Assembly: GCF_000373805.1 (NCBI RefSeq) | Contig: NZ_KB892467.1 | Span: forward strand, 165-64,164 | DNA: 64,000 nt | Direction: 5' to 3' | Source of the DNA: Corynebacterium pilosum DSM 20521 = CIP 103422 | GTDB taxonomy: Bacteria > Actinomycetota > Actinomycetes > Mycobacteriales > Mycobacteriaceae | Shown: positions 1 through 8,234 of the stretch, one piece after another | How positions within the stretch are numbered: the first letter of the stretch is position 1 | Layout: each line of letters starts with the position of its first letter | Translations under genes and position numbers: made by a program | Notes under the pieces: model-generated | Databases searched by the model: none | What the model was told of the DNA's origin: nothing | The model's input: the letters and a program-made list of their open reading frames with translations, nothing else

Positions 1-1
1 G

Positions 2-70
2 ACGAACTGGAAGCAGGCCATCAACCAGATGTCTGTGGCTTACCCTGACCGCTTCGAGCCCTACCTCTAA
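2..70 (+). CDS. C-terminal end of an unidentified protein (partial)
   Basis: Only the last 22 codons of this gene are in the window, read in frame 2 and ending with TAA at 68-70. The visible tail includes the residues AYPDRFEPYL. That is too little to assign a family, and I do not recognise it. The next gene on this strand starts about 320 bases downstream, so this gene probably ends its own transcript. No strong hairpin plus T-run follows. Confidence 0.5.
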   Translation, partial: TNWKQAINQMSVAYPDRFEPYL

Positions 71-390
71 TAATCACGCCCCACACACAAACAACTTGAC
101 ACGCTCTCGGCCAGCAAAGTCATGGCGCTGGTGCCTGCGTCCCGGAGCATGTCGTTAATGGTCATGAACCTGACACTAAAACACCCACACAACCCAAGCG
201 CGGGGGTAGCCGGCACATGTCCGAAACCTGTGGAAAACAACATAGTTATCCACAGAAAAACAGTGGCCCACGCCACAACGGTTGCGCGCGCCACTAGCTT
301 CGGTACCATGTTTCGGCCACGCGATCGTCGTAAAGCAAAAACGCAGGATGTGTAGGGTGGGGGCACAACGCAACCAAAGAAAGGACCCCC
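71..390. other. Intergenic region with a DnaA-box-like pair
   Basis: This 320-base stretch has no convincing gene. The short open frames in it lack a ribosome binding site and have no recognisable composition. It holds an inverted pair of DnaA-box-like sites (228-255), one copy of the dispersed GCTTNNCGACGA motif (325-336, minus orientation) and, at its end, an AAAGGA ribosome binding site for the downstream oxidoreductase. A TTGACA hexamer near 95-100 has no good -10 partner, so I do not call a promoter. Confidence 0.5.
228..255. promoter_or_regulatory. Inverted pair of DnaA-box-like sites
   Basis: TTATCCACA at 246-254 is a perfect match to the strict bacterial DnaA box. It is paired with CTGTGGAAAA at 228-237 in inverted orientation, giving CTGTGGA(14 nt)TCCACAG. 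No dnaA or dnaN gene is nearby, so this is not the replication origin. It could be a DnaA-titrating or DnaA-regulated site, or simply an inverted repeat used by another regulator. Confidence 0.35.
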
Positions 391-1416
391 ATGGCCCGTC
401 TGCCACTGTCCCTCATTGATTTCTGCACGATCTACGAAGGCGAAACCGCCGGCGAATCCATGCAGCGTAGCGTCGAGCTGGCGCAGCGCGCGGAGAAGCT
501 GGGTTATTCGCGGATTTGGTACTCCGAGCACCACAATATGCCGACCATCGCGTCGAGCTCTCCCGCGGTGCTGATTAGCCACATCGGCGCGAAGACCGAG
601 AAGATCCGCCTGGGCGCCGGCGGCGTGATGCTGCCGAACCACTCCCCTTATGTGATCGCGGAGCAGTTCGGCACGCTCGGCGAGCTCTACCCCGACCGCA
701 TCGACCTGGGCCTGGGGCGCGCGCCCGGCACCGACCAGAACACGCTGGGGCGTGCTTTACGACGAGACCCCCGCGCCGCCGAGAACTTCCCGCAGGATGT
801 GGTGGAGCTCCACGGCTACTTCCGCGGGCGCCCGACCGTGCCTGGGGTGACTGCCGTGCCGGGCGTGGGCGTGAAGATGCCGCTGTACATCCTGGGCTCC
901 TCCATGTTTGGCGCGACCCTTGCCGCGAAGCTGGGGCTGCCGTACTCCTTCGCGTCGCACTTCGCGCCGCAGCACTTGGTGCAGGCCACGACGTACTACA
1001 AGGAAAGCTTTGAGCCTTCTGAGGTGCTGGATGAGCCATATGTGATCGCGGCGGTCAACGTCACAGCCGCGCCGACGCGCGAGGAAGCCGAAGAGCAGAC
1101 CGCCGGGGTGCACCGCAACCGCGTGAAGACCATGATGGGGCGCCGCGGCACGGTGCTTAACGACGAGCAGCTCGACCAGGTGGTGAACTCGCACCAGGGC
1201 CAGCAGATCATCGATATGCTGCGCTTCACCGGTGTGGGTACTGGCCCGGAGGTGGTGCAGTACCTGGAGGAGTTTGCGGAGCTGGCGAAGGCCGATGAGC
1301 TGATGATTTCGCTGCAGGGGCGTAATAATGCTGAGGCGATGGCGTCGATGGAGATCCTCGCCGACGCGTGGGGCCTGGATCCGGCCAACATGGTGGGCGA
1401 TCCCGGCAACTTCTAG
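391..1416 (+). CDS. LLM-class flavin-dependent oxidoreductase (luciferase-like monooxygenase)
   Basis: This 341-residue protein has the luciferase-like TIM-barrel fold that uses reduced FMN or F420 to oxidise small organic substrates. Visible family marks are the N-terminal LPLSLIDF strand, the segment GYSRIWYSEHHNMP around residue 40, and DLGLGRAPGTD near residue 110, which is typical of the group related to alkanal monooxygenase alpha subunits. A good ribosome binding site (AAAGGA) lies 7 bases before the ATG. The gene stands alone, converging on an AEC transporter only 12 bases away. The natural substrate cannot be inferred. Two exact copies of the dispersed 12-mer lie inside the gene (754 and 1155). 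Confidence 0.85.
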   Translation: MARLPLSLIDFCTIYEGETAGESMQRSVELAQRAEKLGYSRIWYSEHHNMPTIASSSPAVLISHIGAKTEKIRLGAGGVMLPNHSPYVIAEQFGTLGELYPDRIDLGLGRAPGTDQNTLGRALRRDPRAAENFPQDVVELHGYFRGRPTVPGVTAVPGVGVKMPLYILGSSMFGATLAAKLGLPYSFASHFAPQHLVQATTYYKESFEPSEVLDEPYVIAAVNVTAAPTREEAEEQTAGVHRNRVKTMMGRRGTVLNDEQLDQVVNSHQGQQIIDMLRFTGVGTGPEVVQYLEEFAELAKADELMISLQGRNNAEAMASMEILADAWGLDPANMVGDPGNF

Positions 1417-1428
1417 CGGCGCGACAGA

Positions 1429-2343
1429 TTAGGCCCCGAAGACGAGGCCGATGACGATCAGGACGGGCAGCGACAGCAGCGTTGATGCGACGCCGGTGTC
1501 GCGGGCCAGGTCGGTGGCGGTGCGGAATCGTACGGCGTAGGTGTACACGTTCTGCGCGGTCGGCAGCGCGCCGAGCACGGCGGCGGTGTACAGGGCCTGG
1601 CCCTCCATGCCGAAGAGGAAGTAGGCCAGGGCCACGGCGATGAGCGGGTGCACGATGTTTTTGAACCCAGCGGCCAGCGCCACGCCGCGGGTGAGGCGGA
1701 GTTCGGCACCGTGCAGGCTCATGCCGAAGACCATAAGTGCCAGGGGCACTGAGGCGCCGGCAAGGATGCCGATCGGCTCTGTGATCAGCGCGGGCACGTC
1801 CCAGCCACTGAGTGCCAGTGCAAGGCCGATGACGGCGGCGATGAGCATCGGGTTGCGCAGCGCGACGGCAATGTTGTGGCGCCAGCCGGAATCGGTAGCC
1901 TCGGTGGTTTTGATGTCCAGCAGGGTCAGCATCACGGGCGCGTAGAACGCCACTTGGAACAGGATGACGGGCACGACCACGGCACCATCGCCGAGCAAAT
2001 ACACCGCCAGCGGGATGCCCAGGTTGCCGCCGTTTGCGTAGCTTGCGGCGAGCTGCCCCACCATCGACGAGGGCGTATCCCACCCGCGCAGGCGGAAGGC
2101 GAGAAACGCGAGCAGCCCGACGATCACCGCCGAAGCCGCGACCACCGCAAAGTGCGGCCCAAGAACAACGCGGGGATCCGTGTTAAGCAGTTGGTCGATC
2201 AGCAGCGCCGGGGTGGCCACGTTGTAGACCAATAAAGCCAGCGGGCGCGACCCGCCTTTGCCCAGCACGTTGCCGCGGGCGAGGAAGTAGCCGACGGCGA
2301 TGACGATGATCACTACGCCGAAGCCTTGTAGAACCGCGAACAT
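1429..2343 (-). CDS. AEC family transporter (auxin efflux carrier-like permease)
   Basis: This 304-residue, highly hydrophobic protein has about ten predicted membrane helices and the features of the AEC (auxin efflux carrier) superfamily. These include an N-terminal helix ending in a conserved Asn-Pro-like kink region (NVATPALLI near residue 42) and a second half with GASVPLALMVFGMSL. Bacterial AEC members export or exchange organic acids such as malate or malonate, but the substrate here is unknown. The start is preceded by AAAGGAAAGG on the minus strand, a good ribosome binding site. It converges with the flavin oxidoreductase and is divergent from the GntR regulator, which is separated by about 320 bases. 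Confidence 0.85.
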   Translation of the reverse strand: MFAVLQGFGVVIIVIAVGYFLARGNVLGKGGSRPLALLVYNVATPALLIDQLLNTDPRVVLGPHFAVVAASAVIVGLLAFLAFRLRGWDTPSSMVGQLAASYANGGNLGIPLAVYLLGDGAVVVPVILFQVAFYAPVMLTLLDIKTTEATDSGWRHNIAVALRNPMLIAAVIGLALALSGWDVPALITEPIGILAGASVPLALMVFGMSLHGAELRLTRGVALAAGFKNIVHPLIAVALAYFLFGMEGQALYTAAVLGALPTAQNVYTYAVRFRTATDLARDTGVASTLLSLPVLIVIGLVFGA

Positions 2344-2559
2344 TGCGCCCTTTCCTTTTATTTGGCTCCTAGCTTATCGGCCCACACCCCACTCGGTTTC
2401 GTTAGACATTCCTTATGCCTGCCGACACAGTGGAACAGGTACAGTGGATACCTAAGGTTTCCATGCCCCCGAGTTGGGCGTCGATAAACCCGTGAACAGG
2501 TCAAACGAATGCCACCCTAGTGGGAACTTTGAGAATCTTTGTGCCTCGGGTCATTCCTT

Positions 2560-2588
2560 TTCGCAAGGTGTGGATCCAGAAGTATAAT
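2560..2588 (+). promoter_or_regulatory. Candidate promoter of the GntR/ABC operon
   Basis: A perfect -10 hexamer TATAAT at 2583-2588 follows TTCGCA at 2560-2565 with a 17-base spacer. The -35 is weak, as is usual in corynebacteria. The site lies about 75 bases upstream of the chosen ATG at 2662. Confidence 0.5.
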
Positions 2589-2605
2589 CAAAACGCATTC
2601 GGTGC

Positions 2606-2624
2606 CATGGAAACTGTTTTCATG
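2606..2624 (+). promoter_or_regulatory. Candidate GntR autoregulatory operator
   Basis: CATGGAAACTGTTTTCATG is a 19-base imperfect palindrome between the candidate -10 element and the GntR start codon. The position suits autorepression by the GntR/HutC-type regulator encoded directly downstream. This is inference from position and symmetry only. Confidence 0.4.
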
Positions 2625-2661
2625 TGTTGTGGACCCGCCGAAAAAGAATAGAAGGATAGAG

Positions 2662-3423
2662 ATGTCGAGCCTCAGGCCACCCCAGCAACACGAGGAAATC
2701 GCCGAGTTCATTCGGCAAGAAATTTTCACTGGCCGCTACGCGCCTGGCGATCCCCTGCCCTCCGAGGCGGAGCTGTGCCAGCAATTTGATTCATCGCGCG
2801 GCCCCGTGCGCCAGGCGATGTCCACGCTGCGCGCAGAAGGCCTCATCTCCTCGGGGCGTGGGCGCCGCTCCATCGTGCTGGAAAACATCCCCACCGAATC
2901 TTTCGACTCCGTCTTCTCCGTCACCGCTTGGCTACGCGCCCTAGGCAAGGAACCCGGGCAGAACACGCTGTGGATCGCCCGCCAGCCGGCCAGCGCGGAA
3001 GTCGCCGAGGCACTCGAAATCGCGCCGGAAGAGCAGACGGTCGCCGTCCACCGCGTGCGCACCGCGGACGGCGAACCCATCATGGTTGAAAGGATGCACT
3101 TCCCCGCCGAGATCGGCCGCCACCTGCTCGATTTCGACGCCGACAACGGCTCCATCCACCGCCACCTGCTCCGCATGGGTGTCGATTTCAACAACGTCTC
3201 GCGCACCCTCATCGCCATCCCAGCCTCCGCAGAAGACGCCGAATCCCTCAAGGTCGACGAGGGCTACCCCCTCCTGCGCCTGACCATGCGCTGCTACACA
3301 CACTCCGGCCAGCCGGTCGAGCTCGCCGACTACCGCTATCGCTGCGACAAGATCCAGTTAGGCATGAACAGCGTGCGCGGCGCTTCCTCCCCGCTGTGGG
3401 TAGACATCCCCGACAGCGACTAG
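2662..3423 (+). CDS. GntR family (HutC/FarR type) transcriptional regulator
   Basis: The N-terminal winged helix-turn-helix of GntR regulators is clear: EIFTGRYAPGDPLPSEAEL, then SRGPVRQAMSTLRAEGLI. The C-terminal UTRA ligand-binding domain ends with the typical YPLLRLTMRCYTHSGQPVE and YRCDKIQL segments. With the ATG at 2662 (preceded by GAAGG) the protein is 253 residues, normal for the subfamily. The gene lies 34 bases upstream of an ABC importer operon in the same direction. It therefore probably controls that operon in response to the imported compound or a derivative of it. The ligand is unknown. Confidence 0.88.
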   Translation: MSSLRPPQQHEEIAEFIRQEIFTGRYAPGDPLPSEAELCQQFDSSRGPVRQAMSTLRAEGLISSGRGRRSIVLENIPTESFDSVFSVTAWLRALGKEPGQNTLWIARQPASAEVAEALEIAPEEQTVAVHRVRTADGEPIMVERMHFPAEIGRHLLDFDADNGSIHRHLLRMGVDFNNVSRTLIAIPASAEDAESLKVDEGYPLLRLTMRCYTHSGQPVELADYRYRCDKIQLGMNSVRGASSPLWVDIPDSD

Positions 3424-3457
3424 GTATCCCGCGCCCAAGCTATTAACCTTTTCAGGC

Positions 3458-4960
3458 ATGGCAACGAACAGGGCGACCCGCACCGCCACCCGCGCGGTAG
3501 CCGTGCTGGGCACCGCCGGGCTGCTGGCGTCGTGCTCCGCGGGTTCCACGGCGACGCAGGTCGGCAGGGTCGCGGGCGCGGGAGTGGTCGTCGGCACGTC
3601 CGGCGCACCCGCCAGCCTCGATTTCACCACCACCGGCGGCGCCGCAATCCCTCAAGCGCTCATGTCCAACGTGTACGAAACGCTGGTACGCATCGACGAC
3701 ACCGGCACCCCCGTCCCCCACTTGGCGGAGAGCATTGCGCGTAACGACGATGGCCTGCGCTATACCTTTGAGCTGCGCGAGGGGGTGTTCTTCTCTAATG
3801 GTGACGAGTTCACTGCTGAAACCGCCGCGTTTTCCATCAACTATGTGAAGAATGAATGGACGAACGGGTTGAAGGCGCAGATGGATCCGGTGGAGTCGGT
3901 GGATGTCGTCGATAAGCACACGCTCGTCGTGACGCTGAGTGCTCCGTCGAATCGGTGGTTGTGGTCGATGGGCACGCTGACGGGGGCGATGATGACGCCA
4001 AATGGGGTGGATTCTTTGGCGACGGACCCGGTCGGCACGGGGCCGTACACGGTGGATCGTTTTAATGTGGGCGAGTCGATTACCTTTGCCGCGCGCGAGG
4101 ATTATTGGTCTACGCCGGCGCACCATAATGCGGCGATCCGCTACTTCGCGGACTCTGTGGCCAGCGTCAACGCTTTGCGCGCCGGCGATGTGGACGTGGT
4201 GTGGGCACTCCAGGCGCCTGAGCTTCTGGATTCGCTTCCCGACGATTACCGCGTCCAAGTCGGCTCCACCAATGGCGAGGTGATCTTCTCCATGAACAAT
4301 GACTCAGCCCCCTTCGACGACCCGACCGTGCGCCAGGCCGCCGCCTACGCCATCGACCGCGACGCGCTGAACCAGGTGGTCTACGAGGGCTTGGGCACCA
4401 ACACCGGTGGGGCGCCGGTCCCGCCGAGCGACCCGTGGTACACCGGCCGCGACTACTACCCCTTCGACCCGGCGCGCGCCCGCGAGCTGTTGGCCGGTCG
4501 CACCCCTGAGCTCACAATCTCTGTGCCCAGCCAGCCTTATGCGCAGAAGGCCGCGGAGCTGATTTATTCGCAGCTGACGGAGGTGGGCTTCCGCGTCACG
4601 TTGGAGACCTTGGAGTTTCCTGCGGTGTGGTTGGGGCAGGTGATGAATCAGCACGATTATCAGGCGTCGATCATCGCGCATGTGGAGCCGCGCGATATCC
4701 CCGCGCTGTTTGGCAATCCGGACTATTACCTGCGCTACGACTCCCCAGAAGTGCGCAAGGAGCTGGCGCTTGCCGACGAGGGCGATACCGCACGCCAGGT
4801 CACCCACATGGAGGCCGCGGTGGACCAGATCATGGCGGATGCCGGCGCACTCACACTGGCGAATAGTCCGAATATTGTGCTCACAGCACCTGGGGTGATC
4901 GGCATCGATGCCGATGTGATCACCGATGCCCTTCCGCTGGCGGGGGTGCAGCGCCCATGA
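3458..4960 (+). CDS. ABC transporter substrate-binding lipoprotein, peptide/nickel family (SBP family 5)
   Basis: This 500-residue extracytoplasmic solute-binding protein starts with a basic N-terminus, a short hydrophobic core and a lipobox (LLASC, Cys about residue 27), so it should be lipid-anchored outside the membrane. The body matches family 5 binding proteins (DppA/OppA type): VYETLVRIDDTGTPVPHLAES, TYTFELREGVFFSNGDEFTA-like segments and GTGPYTVDRF. The ribosome binding site is weak (AGGC), perhaps because of coupling to the preceding GntR gene. The stop overlaps the start of the first permease by 4 bases. Likely cargo is an oligopeptide or peptide-like compound, but the specificity is not readable. 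Confidence 0.88.
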   Translation: MATNRATRTATRAVAVLGTAGLLASCSAGSTATQVGRVAGAGVVVGTSGAPASLDFTTTGGAAIPQALMSNVYETLVRIDDTGTPVPHLAESIARNDDGLRYTFELREGVFFSNGDEFTAETAAFSINYVKNEWTNGLKAQMDPVESVDVVDKHTLVVTLSAPSNRWLWSMGTLTGAMMTPNGVDSLATDPVGTGPYTVDRFNVGESITFAAREDYWSTPAHHNAAIRYFADSVASVNALRAGDVDVVWALQAPELLDSLPDDYRVQVGSTNGEVIFSMNNDSAPFDDPTVRQAAAYAIDRDALNQVVYEGLGTNTGGAPVPPSDPWYTGRDYYPFDPARARELLAGRTPELTISVPSQPYAQKAAELIYSQLTEVGFRVTLETLEFPAVWLGQVMNQHDYQASIIAHVEPRDIPALFGNPDYYLRYDSPEVRKELALADEGDTARQVTHMEAAVDQIMADAGALTLANSPNIVLTAPGVIGIDADVITDALPLAGVQRP

Positions 4961-5916
4961 CCTCCAGTGTTGTTTACTTCGCGGGCCGGATGCTCGCCCG
5001 CTTTGTCATCATGTTGTTTCTTGCCAGCGTGATCATCTTCGTGTTGTTGCGCGCCATCCCTGGTGATCCGGCGCGCATCGCGTTGGGGGTCACCGCCACC
5101 GACGAGTCTGTGGCGGAGCTCTCGGCCCGCCTGGGCACGGATCGGCCCCTGATCGCCCAGTATCTGGATTGGATGGCTGGGCTGCTCACCGGCAATTTCG
5201 GAATCTCTTTGGCCAGCCAGCAGGACATCACACCGCTGATGGTAGATCGGGCGCAGGTTTCGCTGATTCTGTGCGGGGCGGCCATGGTGGTCTCCTTGCT
5301 GATCGCGATCCCCACGGGTGTGTATTTGGCCCGGCGCGACCACCGCCCGGATGCGGCGATCGTGTCGGCGGGTACCCAGCTGGGCATCGCGGTGCCCAGT
5401 TTTTTGGTGGGTATCTTGCTGGTGGCGGTCTTTGCCGTGCGGCTGAACTGGTTGCCCGCCAACGGCTGGGTTCCGCCGGGCCAGGACTTCGGGGCGTTCG
5501 TGTCCCACCTGGTGTTGCCGGTGATAGCGCTGTCCTTGGTGCAGGCGACGATTTTGACCCGCTACGTACGCAGCGCGATTGTGGAGGAGTTGCACAAGGA
5601 CTACATCCGGACGGCTCGGGCGGGGGGATCGTCGACAAGCGAAGCCCTCTACCGCCATGCTCTGCGTAACGCGGCGCTGCCTGTGCTGACCGTGACGGGG
5701 CTGCAGCTGACCAGCCTGATTGTGGGCGCGGTGGTAATTGAGCGCGTGTTCGTGATTCCGGGACTGGGGTCGATGCTGATCGATTCGGTGGCCAACCGCG
5801 ATCTGACCACCGTGCAGACGGTGATGATGCTGCTGGTCGTATTCACGCTCACCGTTAATTTGGTCGTGGATGTGGCGTACCGGGTCATCGACCCTCGGCT
5901 GAGGAGTCGCGCATGA
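4957..5916 (+). CDS. ABC transporter permease, DppB/OppB family
   Basis: This 319-residue integral membrane protein has about six helices and the hallmarks of the first permease of peptide importers: an N-terminal helix ending in FVLLRAIPGDPAR, then LGTDRPLIAQYLDW, and the cytoplasmic EAA loop near residues 220-240 (TARAGGSSTSEALYRHALRN) that contacts the ATPase. It overlaps the binding-protein gene and the second permease by ATGA in each case, so the four genes are translationally coupled. A copy of the dispersed 12-mer (5629-5640) falls exactly in the EAA loop, where many homologues have a K-G residue pair. Confidence 0.9.
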   Translation: MTSSVVYFAGRMLARFVIMLFLASVIIFVLLRAIPGDPARIALGVTATDESVAELSARLGTDRPLIAQYLDWMAGLLTGNFGISLASQQDITPLMVDRAQVSLILCGAAMVVSLLIAIPTGVYLARRDHRPDAAIVSAGTQLGIAVPSFLVGILLVAVFAVRLNWLPANGWVPPGQDFGAFVSHLVLPVIALSLVQATILTRYVRSAIVEELHKDYIRTARAGGSSTSEALYRHALRNAALPVLTVTGLQLTSLIVGAVVIERVFVIPGLGSMLIDSVANRDLTTVQTVMMLLVVFTLTVNLVVDVAYRVIDPRLRSRA

Positions 5917-6725
5917 AACTCTCTGGTTGGATTGGGGCGGGCATCGTGGGCCTGGTCGTTATCATGGCGGTGGTCGCTGTGGTGTGGACGCCTTATGACC
6001 CCACGCAGGCGCTTGTCGACGATCGCCTCGCCGCGCCGAGTGCTGCCCACTGGTTGGGCACTGATCAGTTTGGTCGCGATATTCTCTCCCGCATCATGGA
6101 AGGCGCCCAGGTGACCTTGGCGGTGGGGTTGGTCGCGGTGGCGATCTCCGCGCTGGTGGGCGTGCCGCTGGGGATCATGGCCGGGCAGCGGCGTGGCTGG
6201 GCCGAAACCTTGATCATGCGGGGTGCGGACCTGCTGCTGGCTTTTCCGGCGTTGTTGCTGGCCATCGTGTTTACGGCGGTGTTTGGGGCGTCCACGAGCA
6301 TTGTGATGTTGGCGATCGGGATTGCCGGCATCCCAGGCTTTGCGCGCGTGGCCAGGGCCGGCACGCTGCGGGTGATGACGCAAGACTATATCCTCGCCGC
6401 CCGCATCTCCGGGGTGTCCGGGCCGATGATCGCGTGGCGGCATATCCTGCCCAATATTGTGGGCGTGATCATCGTCCAGATGTCCGTCGGCTTTGCCCTG
6501 GCCATCCTTGCGGAGGCGGGCTTGTCCTTCCTAGGCCTGGGCACCCCTGCCCCTTATGCCAGCTGGGGCCGCATGCTGCAGGCTTCCCAGGGCTACCTGG
6601 CCTCCGCCCCGCACTTGGCGATCGCCCCCGGTATAGCCATCGCCGCCACGGTGCTGGGCTTCAACCTGCTCGGCGACGGGCTGGCGGGTAGCCGACGCCT
6701 TGTACCAGGGAAGGAGACGGCATGA
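5913..6725 (+). CDS. ABC transporter permease, DppC/OppC family
   Basis: This 270-residue second permease of the importer begins with one membrane helix followed by the DppC signature HWLGTDQFGRDILSR near residues 45-60. Transmembrane segments follow, then an EAA loop with YILAARISGVSGPMIAWRHILPN. The protein pairs with the preceding DppB-like permease to form the channel. Start and stop both overlap their neighbours by four bases (ATGA). The 270-residue length is normal for the family, though the N-terminus is short. Confidence 0.9.
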   Translation: MKLSGWIGAGIVGLVVIMAVVAVVWTPYDPTQALVDDRLAAPSAAHWLGTDQFGRDILSRIMEGAQVTLAVGLVAVAISALVGVPLGIMAGQRRGWAETLIMRGADLLLAFPALLLAIVFTAVFGASTSIVMLAIGIAGIPGFARVARAGTLRVMTQDYILAARISGVSGPMIAWRHILPNIVGVIIVQMSVGFALAILAEAGLSFLGLGTPAPYASWGRMLQASQGYLASAPHLAIAPGIAIAATVLGFNLLGDGLAGSRRLVPGKETA

Positions 6726-8101
6726 TCAGCGTTCATAACCTTTCGATCCGCAGCGCCTCAGGCGACCAGATCCTGGACGACATCTCCTTTGACCTCGCCC
6801 CCGGCGAGCGCCTGGGCATCATCGGCGAATCCGGCTCCGGCAAATCCATGACGGCCCTAGCATTGATGGGCCTGCTGCCGCGATCCGTGGACGCCTCGGG
6901 CGAGGTGATCGTCGATAAGCACAACATACTCACCGCACCCGCGCGCGTGACCCGCAAGATCCGCGGCCGGAAGATCGGCATGGTTTTCCAGGAACCGATG
7001 ACCGCGCTGGATCCGCTCATGCCCGTGGGCCGGCAGGTCTCGCGCGATGCGGCGCGTGCCGACGAGCTCCTGGCCGACGTCGGTGTCACCCGGCCCGGCG
7101 CCTATCCGCATGAGCTGTCCGGCGGACAGCGCCAACGCGTGCTGATCGCCAAGGCCTTAGCCGGCGAGCCCGACCTGCTGATTTGTGACGAACCCACCAC
7201 CGCCCTGGACACCACCACGCAGGCGCAGGTACTTGACCTGATCGAGCGCCTGGTTGCCGAACGCGGCATGGCGCTGCTGTTCATTTCCCATGACCTGGCG
7301 GTGGTGCGCCGCATGACTGAGCGCGTGCTAATTTTCCAACACGGACGCACCGTCGCCCCGGATTCCGACTACGCCCAAGCCCTCGTGGCTGCCTCGCGCC
7401 CCGGTCCGCCCGCCGCTGCGCGCCCGCTGGGTGAGCCTGTGATCGAGCTGGACCGCGTCAGCCTGCGCCGCGGCGACACCCTCGCCGTCGACGATATGTC
7501 ACTGACCGTCCGCCGCGGCCAACGCCTCGGGCTGGTTGGTGGTTCCGGCTCCGGCAAGACCTCCCTGCTGCGTTTGATCGCCGGTTTGAGTACCCCGGAT
7601 TCGGGCACCGTGCGCGTGGGCGGTCGCCTGCAGATGGTCTTCCAGGACCCGGCCGGCTCCCTGAACCCGCGACTAACCGTCGGCACCTCCATCCGCGAGG
7701 CCGGCGGCCGCGACGCCCCCGTCGACGCTGTGCTGGAGCAGGTCGGGCTGCCCGGGGTGGCCGGCCGCTACCCGCACGAATTCTCCGGCGGCCAGCGCCA
7801 ACGCATCTCGATTGCGCGCGCCGCCAGCCCCCGCCCCGAGATTTTGCTTGCCGACGAACCCGTCTCCGCCCTCGATGTCACAGTGCGCGCCCAGGTGCTT
7901 GACCTGCTGAATTCGCTTGTCGACGACGATGGCCTCACCCTCGTGTTCGTCTCCCACGATCTGTCGGTGGTGCGCACCGTGTGTCCCACCCTCGCCGTTG
8001 TGTATGAAGGCCGCATCGTTGAAGCCGGCGACACCGAGGAAATCTGGGCCAACCCCCAACACGAGTACACCCGGCACCTGCTGGACGCCGTCCCGCGCTG
8101 A
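6722..8101 (+). CDS. Fused double ATP-binding subunit of peptide-type ABC importer (DppD-DppF fusion)
   Basis: The 459-residue protein contains two complete ABC nucleotide-binding domains. The first has Walker A GESGSGKS at residues 35-42, signature LSGGQRQRV and Walker B LLICDEPTTALD. The second has Walker A GGSGSGKT at about 275, signature FSGGQRQRI and Walker B ILLADEPVSALD. Each ends with the switch histidine (FISHDL, FVSHDL). It therefore replaces the separate D and F ATPases of standard dipeptide importers. The usual C-terminal oligopeptide-transporter extension after each domain is trimmed, making the protein shorter than many fusions. It is the last gene of the operon, and a 77-base inverted repeat follows. 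Confidence 0.92.
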   Translation: MISVHNLSIRSASGDQILDDISFDLAPGERLGIIGESGSGKSMTALALMGLLPRSVDASGEVIVDKHNILTAPARVTRKIRGRKIGMVFQEPMTALDPLMPVGRQVSRDAARADELLADVGVTRPGAYPHELSGGQRQRVLIAKALAGEPDLLICDEPTTALDTTTQAQVLDLIERLVAERGMALLFISHDLAVVRRMTERVLIFQHGRTVAPDSDYAQALVAASRPGPPAAARPLGEPVIELDRVSLRRGDTLAVDDMSLTVRRGQRLGLVGGSGSGKTSLLRLIAGLSTPDSGTVRVGGRLQMVFQDPAGSLNPRLTVGTSIREAGGRDAPVDAVLEQVGLPGVAGRYPHEFSGGQRQRISIARAASPRPEILLADEPVSALDVTVRAQVLDLLNSLVDDDGLTLVFVSHDLSVVRTVCPTLAVVYEGRIVEAGDTEEIWANPQHEYTRHLLDAVPR

Positions 8102-8127
8102 CCTCCCCTCCCCTTTTTCGCAAATGC

Positions 8128-8204
8128 ATATAGTCCTCGCTACATAGTGCGACTAGGTTATTGACAACCAGTTGGTGTCACGCACTATGTGCCGAGGACT
8201 ATAT
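8128..8204. repeat. 77-bp element with 24-bp inverted repeats
   Basis: The left arm at 8128-8151 and the right arm at 8181-8204 are reverse complements at 22 of 24 positions, around a 29-base spacer. The element lies between the convergent ABC ATPase and 2'-5' RNA ligase family genes. The arms are long and AT/GC mixed, and no T-run follows on either strand. An ordinary terminator is therefore less likely than a small mobile-element remnant (MITE-like) or a bidirectional transcript-end structure. Confidence 0.6.
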
Positions 8205-8234
8205 CGCTTTAGGTTGTGTGGGTGCCGGATCCCG

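Larger units (their letters stand above)
2344..2661. other. Divergent intergenic region upstream of the GntR regulator
   Basis: This 318-base stretch lies between the AEC transporter (minus) and the GntR gene (plus). It carries the promoter and operator candidates listed separately, and I see no gene in it. The open frame of the GntR gene extends back to 2539. The first 41 codons of that extension would overlap the promoter elements and lack a ribosome binding site, so I treat them as noncoding. Confidence 0.55.

Noticed and set aside
122..355. A 77-codon frame in the first intergenic region
   Set aside because: There is no ribosome binding site, the composition is not protein-like, and it spans the DnaA-box pair.
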